Source of the DNA: a virus
Strand: one strand, 5' to 3'
IMG/VR virus record: IMGVR_UViG_3300010883_000427
Span: 1-25,035 of that record
DNA length: 25,035 nt
The position numbers and the translations under genes are program-made. Positions 16,639-22,467 of this stretch are shown here, in pieces; positions within the stretch are counted from its first letter, which is position 1, and every line of letters starts with the position of its first letter. The notes below the pieces were generated by a model, which searched no databases, was not told where the DNA came from, and saw only the letters and a program-made list of their open reading frames with translations.

Positions 16639-16755
16639 GTCACAGATGATGAGCTGGAAGCTGCACTAGATGACGAGGATGAAAATCCTGAAGAAGAGCT
16701 TCCAACTGAAGAAGAACAAATAGAAGACGATTCTGAAGAAGAATCAAGTCAATAG
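16639..16755 (+). pseudogene. Continuation of the gp67-like frame beyond the in-frame TAA
   Basis: Directly after TAA 16636-16638 the same frame runs on for 38 codons to TAG at 16753-16755 and spells an acidic tail (DDELEAALDDEDENPEEELP, EEEQIEDDSEEES). Composition is the same as upstream of the stop. There is no ATG or ribosome site for a separate gene in this piece. It is best read as the natural C-terminus of the gp67-like protein, cut off by a CAA-to-TAA-type change, an assembly or sequencing error, or a readthrough site. Confidence 0.6.
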
Positions 16756-16764
16756 AGGAATAAA

Positions 16765-17292
16765 ATGGCGAAGAAACTTAAAGACATTCTTGAAGCAGTA
16801 GGCAAACTGCCTCATCACGGTCGTGATAAAGCTGAAGGCGAGAAGGACTTTAAAAACCTTCATACTGCCGTCATAAACGATCCTGAACACCCAACAGGCA
16901 AAAAGAATATGGATATTCTTAACGCTAAGTCGATGAAGAAAGATACATCGAAAAGAACACACCTGACTAAAGATGAAGAAGAGTTAGCTAATGAAGACGT
17001 TAATTCTGTTCTTGAGTCAATCCTTTCAGAAGAAGATCTCTTAGAAGATTTTCAAGAGTCAGTACTTGATGATATACAAGCTATAGTAGAAGCCGATGAA
17101 GAGCGCTCAGTTGAGCTAACAGACGGCACAATGATCGATGTAGATCCTGATACAGCTAGAAATATTGTTAACGTAATGGAATTCTTAAACGATGAAAATT
17201 CAGAGAAGTTCTTAGAGAAGCTTGAAACATCAGAAGAAGATTTCCTAAGAATGGTTGACTTTGCTATATCAATGGGAGATGAAGCGCAATGA
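16765..17292 (+). CDS. Putative prohead core protein at the gp68 position
   Basis: 175 aa; T4 gp68 is 141 aa. The first ~70 residues are basic and polar (KKLKDILEAVGKLPHHGRDK, with HPTGKKNMD). The remainder is acidic and helical (EELANEDVNSVLESILSEED, EEDFLRMVDFAISMGDE). There are no enzymatic motifs. Location between the gp67-like gene and gene 21 is that of T4 gene 68, a minor scaffold-core protein, and marine T4-like phages carry a comparable gene here. GAGGAA before the ATG is the ribosome site and overlaps the end of the gp67-like frame. The TGA overlaps the next ATG. The gp68 label is by synteny. Confidence 0.55.
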   Translation: MAKKLKDILEAVGKLPHHGRDKAEGEKDFKNLHTAVINDPEHPTGKKNMDILNAKSMKKDTSKRTHLTKDEEELANEDVNSVLESILSEEDLLEDFQESVLDDIQAIVEADEERSVELTDGTMIDVDPDTARNIVNVMEFLNDENSEKFLEKLETSEEDFLRMVDFAISMGDEAQ

Positions 17293-17534
17293 TCATCGAC
17301 ATTAAAGGCGCAGAAGCATCAATCACCTCCACCGCATCCAATTTTAGCGGTGCTAGACTAATCAAAATCAATGCTACAGCAGCAGCAACAGTTGTTACTT
17401 TAACAACAGCAGCTGATGCAGCTATTGGTACTACAACATTACTTGCAGGTACACATCTTATCGCTAAGTCTCCAACAGACAAGATAGCATGCGCTCCTAC
17501 AATAAACGGAACCCCAGTCGGGTTCGCGAATTAA
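17289..17534 (+). CDS. Conserved-looking 81-aa beta-rich protein in the head operon, unknown
   Basis: It starts at ATGA (17289-17292), overlapping the previous stop, so it is translationally coupled. It is Ala/Thr/Ile-rich with alternating hydrophobics (ARLIKINATAAATVVTLTTA, then GTTTLLAGTHLIAKSPTDKI), suggesting a small beta-sandwich. There is no signal peptide or membrane segment. T4 has no gene between 68 and 21. A small secreted-looking beta protein in the middle of the head genes could be a capsid decoration or a prohead-internal protein, but the sequence does not show which. Confidence 0.6.
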   Translation: MIIDIKGAEASITSTASNFSGARLIKINATAAATVVTLTTAADAAIGTTTLLAGTHLIAKSPTDKIACAPTINGTPVGFAN

Positions 17535-17543
17535 GGTAAAGAT

Positions 17544-18206
17544 ATGAAGCTAATAACAGAAGTAACCTTTTCAGACTTTGAATACCTAAAAGAAGGTAAA
17601 ACAGAAGACGGAAAACAGAACTACTTTATTGAAGGCGTATTCTTACAATCAAATTTAAAGAATAGAAATGGTCGTATGTATCCTAAGGAAACAATGACCA
17701 AAGAAGTTGGTCGCTATATTAAAGACAATATAGATGCGAAGAGAGCATATGGTGAACTAGGTCACCCTTCAGGTCCAACTATCAACCTAGAAAGAGTTTC
17801 ACATATGATTACATCTTTGAAAGAGGATGGAGACAACTTCATAGGAAGAGCCAAGATTTTGGATACTCCTTATGGACAAATCGTAAAAAATCTAATGGAT
17901 GAAGGCGCACAACTAGGTGTATCTTCAAGAGGTATGGGATCAATAAAGCCTAACAGAGATGTTATGGAAGTACAAAGTGATTTCATGCTAGCTACAGCAG
18001 CCGATATTGTTGCTGATCCATCTGCACCTGATGCTTATGTAAGAGGTGTTATGGAGGGTGTGGATTGGGTTTATAACGCTGCTGAAGGTCAATGGAGATC
18101 ACAACGAGTTATAGATGAGGTAATAAAAACCGGAACGAAGAGTGTTAAACAACTTCAAGAACGCAAATTTGAGTTCTTCCAGAAGTTTCTTGACTCGCTA
18201 GTATAA
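17544..18206 (+). CDS. 21: Prohead core scaffold protease gp21
   Basis: 220 aa against 212 in T4. This serine protease matures the prohead by cutting scaffold, core and capsid proteins. It has the family pattern NRNGRMYPKETM, then AYGELGHPSGPTINLERVSH with catalytic-type His74, and AQLGVSSRGMGSI with the Ser127/Ser128 nucleophile region, followed by DIVADPSAPDAYV. Gene 21 sits between core genes and the scaffold gene as in T4. A ribosome site of the AAGGTAAAG type lies before the ATG. It should act on gp22, the gp67/gp68-like proteins and gp23. Confidence 0.93.
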   Translation: MKLITEVTFSDFEYLKEGKTEDGKQNYFIEGVFLQSNLKNRNGRMYPKETMTKEVGRYIKDNIDAKRAYGELGHPSGPTINLERVSHMITSLKEDGDNFIGRAKILDTPYGQIVKNLMDEGAQLGVSSRGMGSIKPNRDVMEVQSDFMLATAADIVADPSAPDAYVRGVMEGVDWVYNAAEGQWRSQRVIDEVIKTGTKSVKQLQERKFEFFQKFLDSLV

Positions 18207-18212
18207 GGTTTT

Positions 18213-18220
18213 TATAAATA
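18213..18220 (+). promoter_or_regulatory. Late promoter TATAAATA before gene 22
   Basis: Exact T4 late consensus in the 67-base gap between genes 21 and 22, 53 bases before the gp22 ATG. A strong ribosome site AGAGGAG at 18259-18265 follows. The gap is otherwise very AT-rich. Confidence 0.65.
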
Positions 18221-18273
18221 ATACATATAAAGTATTAAAATAGTTTTAATTAAATTTTAGAGGAGTCGTAAAA

Positions 18274-19308
18274 ATGGCTAAAAAAGAAATGGAAACAGTG
18301 AACAGCGAAGCTGCAGTCGGACTTGATGAATTCAAAGCCACAGGCGATGCTTCTATGATTGCTGACCCAGTTTCTACTAAGAGCAACAAAAGACCTGCAG
18401 ACAAAGACGATGGCGAAAAAGCAATGCCAACTTTATCTAAGGCCGGTATGGTAGCTGCGGTAGTACAAAAATTATCTTCTTTTGGTAAAGGAGAAGTCAA
18501 CGATGCTTACAACACAATTTTTGGAAAGGGCCCTGCTGCTGGCGGTGGTTCTTCTAAAAATGCTGCAAGCATTAAAACAAAAGGTATGAGAGAAGACATC
18601 GAGGATATTTTTGATGGCGAAGAACTTGCTGAAGAATTCATGGAAAAAGCTGAAACAGTTTTCACTGCAGCAGTAACTGCTAGAGTAATTGCAGAGCAAC
18701 TTAGACTAGAAGAAGAATTCGAAGCAAAGCTTGAAGAAGCTACTTCATCTTATATAGAAGAAACAAACACTAAGGTAGACAAGTACCTTTCATATGCCGC
18801 TGAAGAGTGGGCATCTGAGAACGAAGTTGCAATCGAATCTGCTATTAAAGTAGAAATCGCTGAAAACTTCATGTCAGGCCTCAAAGGCTTATTCGAAGAG
18901 AACTTCGTTGATCTTCCAGAAGAGAAGATTGATCTTGCTGCAGAGCAAATCGAACGAGCAGAGAAATTAGAAGCCGATCTAAACGAAGCAGTTGCTTCGA
19001 AGATTGAACTTCAGAACGATATTGATAGTCTTTTGAAGAGCGCATATGTTGCTGAGCAATCAGAATCATTGACCGTTACTCAGAAGGAAAAGCTTTCAGC
19101 ACTTGCTGAAGGTATAGAGTATGATAGCCTTGATGACTTTCAAGCAAAACTAGATGTCATTAAGACTCAGTACTTTGCTTCAAAGAGCGTAACAGCCGTA
19201 ACTGAGGAGACTTTCGAAGAGCCTCTCCAGGAAGCAGAGGAAAAGGCTGCAGTCGATCCTTTAATGGAGAGATATGCCGGTGCGATTTCGCGTACCGTTA
19301 AAAGATAA
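18274..19308 (+). CDS. 22: Prohead scaffold (major core) protein gp22
   Basis: 344 aa; T4 gp22 is 269 aa. The scaffold shapes the prohead and is later degraded by gp21. It is highly charged and almost entirely helical after residue ~105, with long Glu/Ala/Leu-rich coiled-coil stretches (EEFMEKAETVFTAAVTARVI, QLRLEEEFEAKLEEATSSYI, EQIERAEKLEADLNEAV). The first ~100 residues are less ordered, with Gly/Pro/Lys segments (GKGPAAGGGSSKN). The extra length relative to T4 is mainly this N-terminal part. Position directly before gene 23 and a dedicated late promoter fit the role. Confidence 0.88.
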   Translation: MAKKEMETVNSEAAVGLDEFKATGDASMIADPVSTKSNKRPADKDDGEKAMPTLSKAGMVAAVVQKLSSFGKGEVNDAYNTIFGKGPAAGGGSSKNAASIKTKGMREDIEDIFDGEELAEEFMEKAETVFTAAVTARVIAEQLRLEEEFEAKLEEATSSYIEETNTKVDKYLSYAAEEWASENEVAIESAIKVEIAENFMSGLKGLFEENFVDLPEEKIDLAAEQIERAEKLEADLNEAVASKIELQNDIDSLLKSAYVAEQSESLTVTQKEKLSALAEGIEYDSLDDFQAKLDVIKTQYFASKSVTAVTEETFEEPLQEAEEKAAVDPLMERYAGAISRTVKR

Positions 19309-19311
19309 ATA
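19304..19311 (+). promoter_or_regulatory. Candidate late promoter GATAAATA before gene 23
   Basis: It contains the gp22 stop codon (TAA 19306-19308), 32 bases before the gp23 ATG. A related TATAAATT follows at 19321-19328. The ribosome site AAGGAG lies 19329-19335. Confidence 0.6.
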
Positions 19312-19343
19312 ATGTTAGGGTATAAATTAAAGGAGAACTACTA

Positions 19344-20219
19344 ATGAACCTAAATCAAAACTTAGTTGAAAAGTGGCAGCCAATTCTTGAGCACGAAGAT
19401 CTACCAACGATCGGAGATTCTCATAAACGAGCAGTTACAGCCCAACTATTAGAAAATACAGAAATAGCGTTAAGAGAAGGAAGCGCTTATTCTTCACAAT
19501 CACTCCTCTCAGAAGCAGGAACTCACACTCCTGTCAACGCAACTGGCACAGCTGGTTTCGGTGACGGCGTTCAGAACTATGATCCTGTTTTAATTAGCTT
19601 AGTAAGAAGAGCTATGCCTAACCTTGTTGCATATGACATGTGTGGCGTTCAGCCTATGTCTGGACCTACTGGTCTTATATTTGCAATGAGAAGTAAGTAT
19701 ACTACTGCTGCTAACTCAGCCACTGAAGCATTCTACAACGAAGCAGATACTGCTTTCGGAACTATTAATGCTGGTGCAAACACTGTCGGTGACAAAAACG
19801 TCGGTACTACACCTGCTACAGCGAATAACGCTGAAGCTGGATTGTATAACTTTGCAGACGGTATGTCTACTAACCAAGCTGAAGCTCTCGGAAATGCATC
19901 TAACGCTGCTTTCCCTGAAATGGCTTTCTCAATTGAGAAAGTATCTGTTACAGCTGGGTCAAGAGCTCTGAAAGCTGAATACACAATGGAACTTGCTCAG
20001 GATCTTAAAGCCATTCATGGTCTAGATGCTGAAACAGAACTTGCGAATATTCTTTCTACAGAAATTCTTGCAGAGATTAACAGAGAAATCATTAGAACAA
20101 TTAACGTTGTTGCTAAGCAAGGTGCTCAAACTGATACAACAACCGCCGGAACATTTGATCTAGATACTGATTCAAATGGTCGTTGGTCTGTTGAGAAGTT
20201 CAAGGGCTTAATGTTCTAA
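19344..20219 (+). CDS. 23: Major capsid protein gp23, N-terminal part (ends at an in-frame TAA)
   Basis: 291 residues before TAA at 20217. Family motifs are clear: NLVEKWQPILEHEDLP at the N-terminus; the region after VTAQLLENTEIALREG; SLVRRAMPNLVAYDMCGVQP; LIFAMRSKYT; then VTAGSRALKAEYTMELAQDL, LKAIHGLDAETELANILSTE and NREIIRTINVVAKQGA. The stop falls in the well-known conserved stretch GRWSVEKFKGLMF-x-IERDANQIA, where T4 has Lys and marine relatives typically Gln. The frame and homology continue without a gap afterwards (20220-20687). A full gene would encode about 447 residues, normal for marine gp23. A protein ending here would lack the capsid C-terminal portion and could not build a capsid. 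Confidence 0.9.
   Translation: MNLNQNLVEKWQPILEHEDLPTIGDSHKRAVTAQLLENTEIALREGSAYSSQSLLSEAGTHTPVNATGTAGFGDGVQNYDPVLISLVRRAMPNLVAYDMCGVQPMSGPTGLIFAMRSKYTTAANSATEAFYNEADTAFGTINAGANTVGDKNVGTTPATANNAEAGLYNFADGMSTNQAEALGNASNAAFPEMAFSIEKVSVTAGSRALKAEYTMELAQDLKAIHGLDAETELANILSTEILAEINREIIRTINVVAKQGAQTDTTTAGTFDLDTDSNGRWSVEKFKGLMF
20217..20219 (+). other. In-frame TAA inside gene 23
   Basis: Codon 292 reads TAA between TTC and ATC. Upstream and downstream codons align without indel to the conserved gp23 phrase LMF(Q/K)IE. A single C-to-T change from CAA would create it. Confidence 0.85.
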
Positions 20220-20687
20220 ATCGAAAGAGATGCTAACCAAATTGCAAAAGACACTCGTAGAGGAAAGGGTAACGTATTGATCACATCAAGTGACGTTGCT
20301 TCTGCTTTACAAATGGCTGGCGTGCTTGATTATGCTCCTGCTTTAAACTCAAACAACCTCCAAGTTGATGACACTGGTAATACTTTTGCCGGCGTACTTA
20401 ACGGACGTTATAGAGTTTACATCGATCCTTACACTACTGGTAACTATTACACATTAGGTTATAAAGGATCTTCAAGCTTCGATGCTGGTCTTTTCTATTG
20501 CCCATATGTTCCATTACAAATGGTTCGTGCGGTCGGTGAGAATACTTTCCAACCAAAAATTGGCTTTAAAACTCGTTACGGCGTAGTTGCAAATCCATTT
20601 GCTGAAGGAACTGCTTACGGCGCTGGTGCATTAACTAAAGACTCTAACGTATATTACAGAAGAGTATTGGTTAACAACATCATGTAA
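20220..20687 (+). CDS. 23: Major capsid protein gp23, C-terminal part (same frame after TAA)
   Basis: 155 further codons in the same frame: IERDANQIAKDTRRGKGNVL, then SSDVASALQMAGVLDYAPAL, FAGVLNGRYRVYIDPY, GLFYCPYVPLQMVRAVGEN and FKTRYGVVANPFAEG. This is the conserved C-terminal half of the T4-type capsid protein, which closes the HK97-like fold. There is no ribosome site or ATG near the break; the first start-like codon is TTG at 20277, inside a conserved strand. I therefore read it as part of gene 23 and not as a second gene. Confidence 0.88.
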   Translation: MERDANQIAKDTRRGKGNVLITSSDVASALQMAGVLDYAPALNSNNLQVDDTGNTFAGVLNGRYRVYIDPYTTGNYYTLGYKGSSSFDAGLFYCPYVPLQMVRAVGENTFQPKIGFKTRYGVVANPFAEGTAYGAGALTKDSNVYYRRVLVNNIM

Positions 20688-20705
20688 TCTAAAGTTTTAA
20701 ACTTT

Positions 20706-20734
20706 AAAAAGAGCCCTTACGGGCTCTTTTTTTT
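20706..20734 (+). terminator. Rho-independent terminator after gene 23
   Basis: Stem GAGCCC (20711-20716) with GGGCTC (20721-20726), loop TTAC, a run of A before the stem and eight T after it. A smaller AT palindrome (AAAGTTTTAAACTTT, 20691-20705) sits just upstream. It ends the head-gene transcription unit. Confidence 0.92.
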
Positions 20735-20811
20735 GGTCCGAGGTTGCCTAAATAGAATAGTTAGATAGAGACACTCTTTATCTACAGACATACACACACA
20801 CAGGAGGTAAC

Positions 20812-21024
20812 ATGTCACAAGGAAAATCAGGGTTCGAGATTCGAGCCGAATTGCTAAACCTAGCTCAAGGTCTATTGATAGATAATAGACAAAATAGAGT
20901 AGATACTATTCAATACAACAATGAAGTACTCGGAAACAAAGAAGCAATAGCTTCGGAATCGATAGGTACACAGGAAGTGGTTGATACGGCTAAGTCGCTG
21001 TACAATTTTGTTAACGAGAAGTAA
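20812..21024 (+). CDS. Small conserved phage protein (70 aa), unknown
   Basis: 70 aa with a near-perfect ribosome site (AGGAGGT, 20802-20808), among the strongest in the window. The sequence begins SQGKSGFEIRAELLNLAQGL and ends AKSLYNFVNEK, predicting two amphipathic helices joined by a polar linker. Proteins with the KSGFEIRAELL start occur after gene 23 in marine T4-like phages as far as I recall, always without assigned function. The 5' leader has a CA-rich stretch (20788-20802). It stands alone between the gp23 terminator and the iscU promoter region. A high translation signal suggests abundant product, perhaps virion-related. Confidence 0.7.
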   Translation: MSQGKSGFEIRAELLNLAQGLLIDNRQNRVDTIQYNNEVLGNKEAIASESIGTQEVVDTAKSLYNFVNEK

Positions 21025-21032
21025 TAAAGTAG

Positions 21033-21061
21033 TTGCAATAAGTCGAGAGATCGACTATAAT
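21033..21061 (+). promoter_or_regulatory. Sigma70-like promoter before the Fe-S cassette
   Basis: -35 TTGCAA (21033-21038), 17-base spacer, -10 TATAAT (21056-21061). The spacer holds a perfect palindrome AGTCGAGAGATCGACT (21041-21056) that touches the -10 box and may be an operator. A start near 21068 would place the hairpin at 21081-21119 almost at the 5' end of the RNA. Confidence 0.65.
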
Positions 21062-21067
21062 ATATTG

Positions 21068-21125
21068 TAGATAGCAACCTTGGGACTAAGTTCAACGCCA
21101 TAGAGGCAGCTTAGTCCCATTTTTT
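21068..21125 (+). ncRNA. Short leader or small RNA ending in an intrinsic terminator, upstream of iscU
   Basis: Transcription from the TTGCAA/TATAAT promoter would give about 57 bases ending at a U-tract (21120-21125). Stem TGGGACTAAG (21081-21090) with CTTAGTCCCA (21110-21119) is 10 bp. Inside its 19-base loop a small GCC/GGC hairpin (21097-21107) can nest. AACCTT (21076-21081) can alternatively pair with AAGGTT (21126-21131). This suggests attenuation of iscU or a stand-alone small RNA. Confidence 0.45.
21081..21125 (+). terminator. Intrinsic terminator / attenuator 25 bases before iscU
   Basis: Ten-bp perfect stem followed by ATTTTTT. It would stop transcripts from the 70-aa gene and also those from the promoter at 21033-21061, unless bypassed. 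Confidence 0.8.
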
Positions 21126-21149
21126 AAGGTTAACCTATCAGGAGATTAT

Positions 21150-21578
21150 ATGCCATATTCACAGAAAGTAGTAGACAGATTTAACGCTGTATTAGATGAA
21201 CCATCCAAACATGGAGTTGGTAGATTCGACCCAGCTGATCCAAACGTAGCTACTGGTATGACAGGTGCACCAGCATGTGGTGATGTCATGAAATTGGATC
21301 TTAAAATCAATCCAGATAATAATATTATTGAAGACGTAAAATTTAAAACGTACGGTTGTGGCTCTGCAATTGCATCTTCCTCTCTATTTGTTGATATGCT
21401 TATCGGTCTAACTACCGAAGAAGCTTCTCTCATTAAAGATAAAGACATAGCAGAAGCTCTGGAGCTTCCATCAATCAAGATACATTGCTCTGTATTAGCT
21501 CAAGATAGCATACAGATGGCAATTACTGATTGGAAAGGAAAGCTCGATAAGAGAAAACATAACCAGTTCGATGATTGA
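21150..21578 (+). CDS. iscU: IscU-type Fe-S cluster assembly scaffold
   Basis: 142 aa; bacterial IscU is ~128. IscU holds a nascent [2Fe-2S] or [4Fe-4S] cluster built from cysteine sulfur (IscS) and passes it on. All ligands are present: Cys43 and Asp45 in GAPACGDVMKLDLKIN, Cys70 in KFKTYGCGSAIASSS, His112-Cys113 in IKIHCSVLAQDS. The HscA-recognition motif, LPPVK in E. coli, reads LPSIK at 106-110. About ten extra residues lie near the N-terminus and a charged tail (DKRKHNQFDD) at the end. Ribosome site AGGAG is 5 bases before the ATG. It overlaps iscA by 8 bases. No iscS, hscA or fdx is nearby, so host partners would be needed. As a phage gene it is a likely auxiliary metabolic gene. Confidence 0.95.
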   Translation: MPYSQKVVDRFNAVLDEPSKHGVGRFDPADPNVATGMTGAPACGDVMKLDLKINPDNNIIEDVKFKTYGCGSAIASSSLFVDMLIGLTTEEASLIKDKDIAEALELPSIKIHCSVLAQDSIQMAITDWKGKLDKRKHNQFDD

Positions 21579-21936
21579 GTTAACCGATGCAGCGGTAATT
21601 AAGGCGGCTGAGAAAGCAAAGGATGATGGTAGAAGTACTATTTCATTTGGGATTACTGGCGGTGGCTGTTCTGGTTACGAGTATGTTATTAAGTGGGCTG
21701 ATGATGGCCCTTTACAAGGTACTATAACAGACTACGGAAATTTCCAGATCTATATTGAAGCAGGCAGCGAACCTTACTTAATGGGATCAACATTAGACTG
21801 GGTTAAAGAAGGTCTAAATGAATCATTCAGGATAGTCAATCCTAATGAAGAAGCGGCATGTGGATGCGGAGTTAGCATCTTGTTCGATCAAGATAAGATA
21901 AATACTAATGAAGCTTTATTAATGGAGACCGCATGA
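21571..21936 (+). CDS. iscA: IscA/ErpA-type (A-type) Fe-S carrier protein
   Basis: 121 aa. A-type carriers receive clusters from the scaffold and deliver them to target enzymes. The diagnostic Cys-X63-Cys-Gly-Cys pattern is intact: Cys33 in GGGCSGYEY and Cys97/Cys99 in EEAACGCGVSI. The N-terminal helix and beta region (IELTDAAVIKAAEKA, STISFGITGGGCSG) match the family. The C-terminus is ~12 residues longer than usual (KINTNEALLMETA) and carries a GATAAATA late-promoter motif in its coding sequence. It overlaps iscU by 8 bases and gene 3 by 4 (ATGA). Whether it is closer to IscA, ErpA or SufA cannot be decided by eye. Confidence 0.93.
   Translation: MIELTDAAVIKAAEKAKDDGRSTISFGITGGGCSGYEYVIKWADDGPLQGTITDYGNFQIYIEAGSEPYLMGSTLDWVKEGLNESFRIVNPNEEAACGCGVSILFDQDKINTNEALLMETA
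21897..21904 (+). promoter_or_regulatory. Candidate late promoter GATAAATA inside iscA, ahead of gene 3
   Basis: It fits NATAAATA and lies 28 bases before the gene 3 ATG, within codons for the extra C-terminal residues of iscA (Asp-Lys-Ile-Asn-Thr). It could let gene 3 be transcribed late, independently of the Fe-S genes. Confidence 0.45.
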
Positions 21937-22466
21937 GCGAATTAACATCACAACCTACTAATATGTCCTTCTTGAGTCCTCTCAAGTTTGGATTTAATGT
22001 AGCTAAATTACCTAACGTCAACTTCTTTTGTCAGTCGGTTCTATTACCTGCCATCACACTACCAAAGCTTGATGTATCAACACCATTTGTAAGAATTCCT
22101 ATGCCAGGTGATCATATAGATTTTGGTGAAATGCAGATTACTTTTAGAGTAGATGAAGACATGAAGAACTACATAGAAGTATTTAATTGGATAACAGCAT
22201 TAGGTTCACCAAGCACCTTTGATGACTACAAACAAATGTCAGACAGTGACAGAAGACTCAACCCATTAGGAACACAAGAGATAGTCTCAGATGCTTCTTT
22301 ATTAATCTTTAATAGCGCAGCTAATCCAAATATAGAGATTAAATTTAAAGGTCTATTTCCATCAACAATTTCAGAATTAACACTAGACCTAAGAGCTCAA
22401 GACGTAATGTACATAGAATGTGTAGCGTCCTTCAACTACGAGCAGTACGAAATCATACCATTATAA
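21933..22466 (+). CDS. 3: Tail completion / tail tube terminator protein gp3
   Basis: 177 aa against 176 in T4. gp3 caps the tail tube at its head-proximal end. The order of motifs matches T4 gp3: a hydrophobic strand with SVLLPAITLPKLDVSTPFVR, then the phrase ITFRVDEDMKNYIEVFNWI (T4 has VRFIVDEELRSWIGMYEWM), a Ser/Asp-rich loop, NPNIEIKFKGLFPSTISELT and the final CVASFNYEQYEII. A tail-tube fold is shared with gp19, so gp19 was considered and rejected. Its place between gene 23 and uvsY is where marine T4-like phages keep gene 3. It is the only virion gene in this operon, behind iscU and iscA. Confidence 0.85.
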   Translation: MSELTSQPTNMSFLSPLKFGFNVAKLPNVNFFCQSVLLPAITLPKLDVSTPFVRIPMPGDHIDFGEMQITFRVDEDMKNYIEVFNWITALGSPSTFDDYKQMSDSDRRLNPLGTQEIVSDASLLIFNSAANPNIEIKFKGLFPSTISELTLDLRAQDVMYIECVASFNYEQYEIIPL

Positions 22467-22467
22467 G

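Noticed and set aside
16636-20219. Genome-wide reassignment of TAA as a sense codon
   Set aside because: Many genes here end in TAA directly overlapping or touching the next start (for example 826-828, 9159-9161, 9989-9991, 14137-14139), with no homologous continuation. TAA must therefore still mean stop in general.
20277-20687. Independent 136-aa gene starting at TTG
   Set aside because: It is the C-terminal part of gp23 in the same frame. There is no ribosome site, and the conserved codons between 20220 and 20276 would be left out.
21041-21056. IscR or Fur binding site
   Set aside because: The half-sites run AGTC...GACT, the opposite order from the IscR type 1 pattern as I know it, and there is no Fur-like GATAAT series.
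21025-21149. tRNA gene
   Set aside because: The stems seen are a promoter-spacer palindrome and a terminator hairpin. No cloverleaf, T-loop sequence or CCA end can be drawn.
21933-22466. Second tail tube protein (gp19 paralogue)
   Set aside because: Length, the FRVDEDMKNYIEVFNW motif, the C-terminal pattern and the position between genes 23 and uvsY fit gp3 better. The similarity to gp19 is only the shared tube fold.
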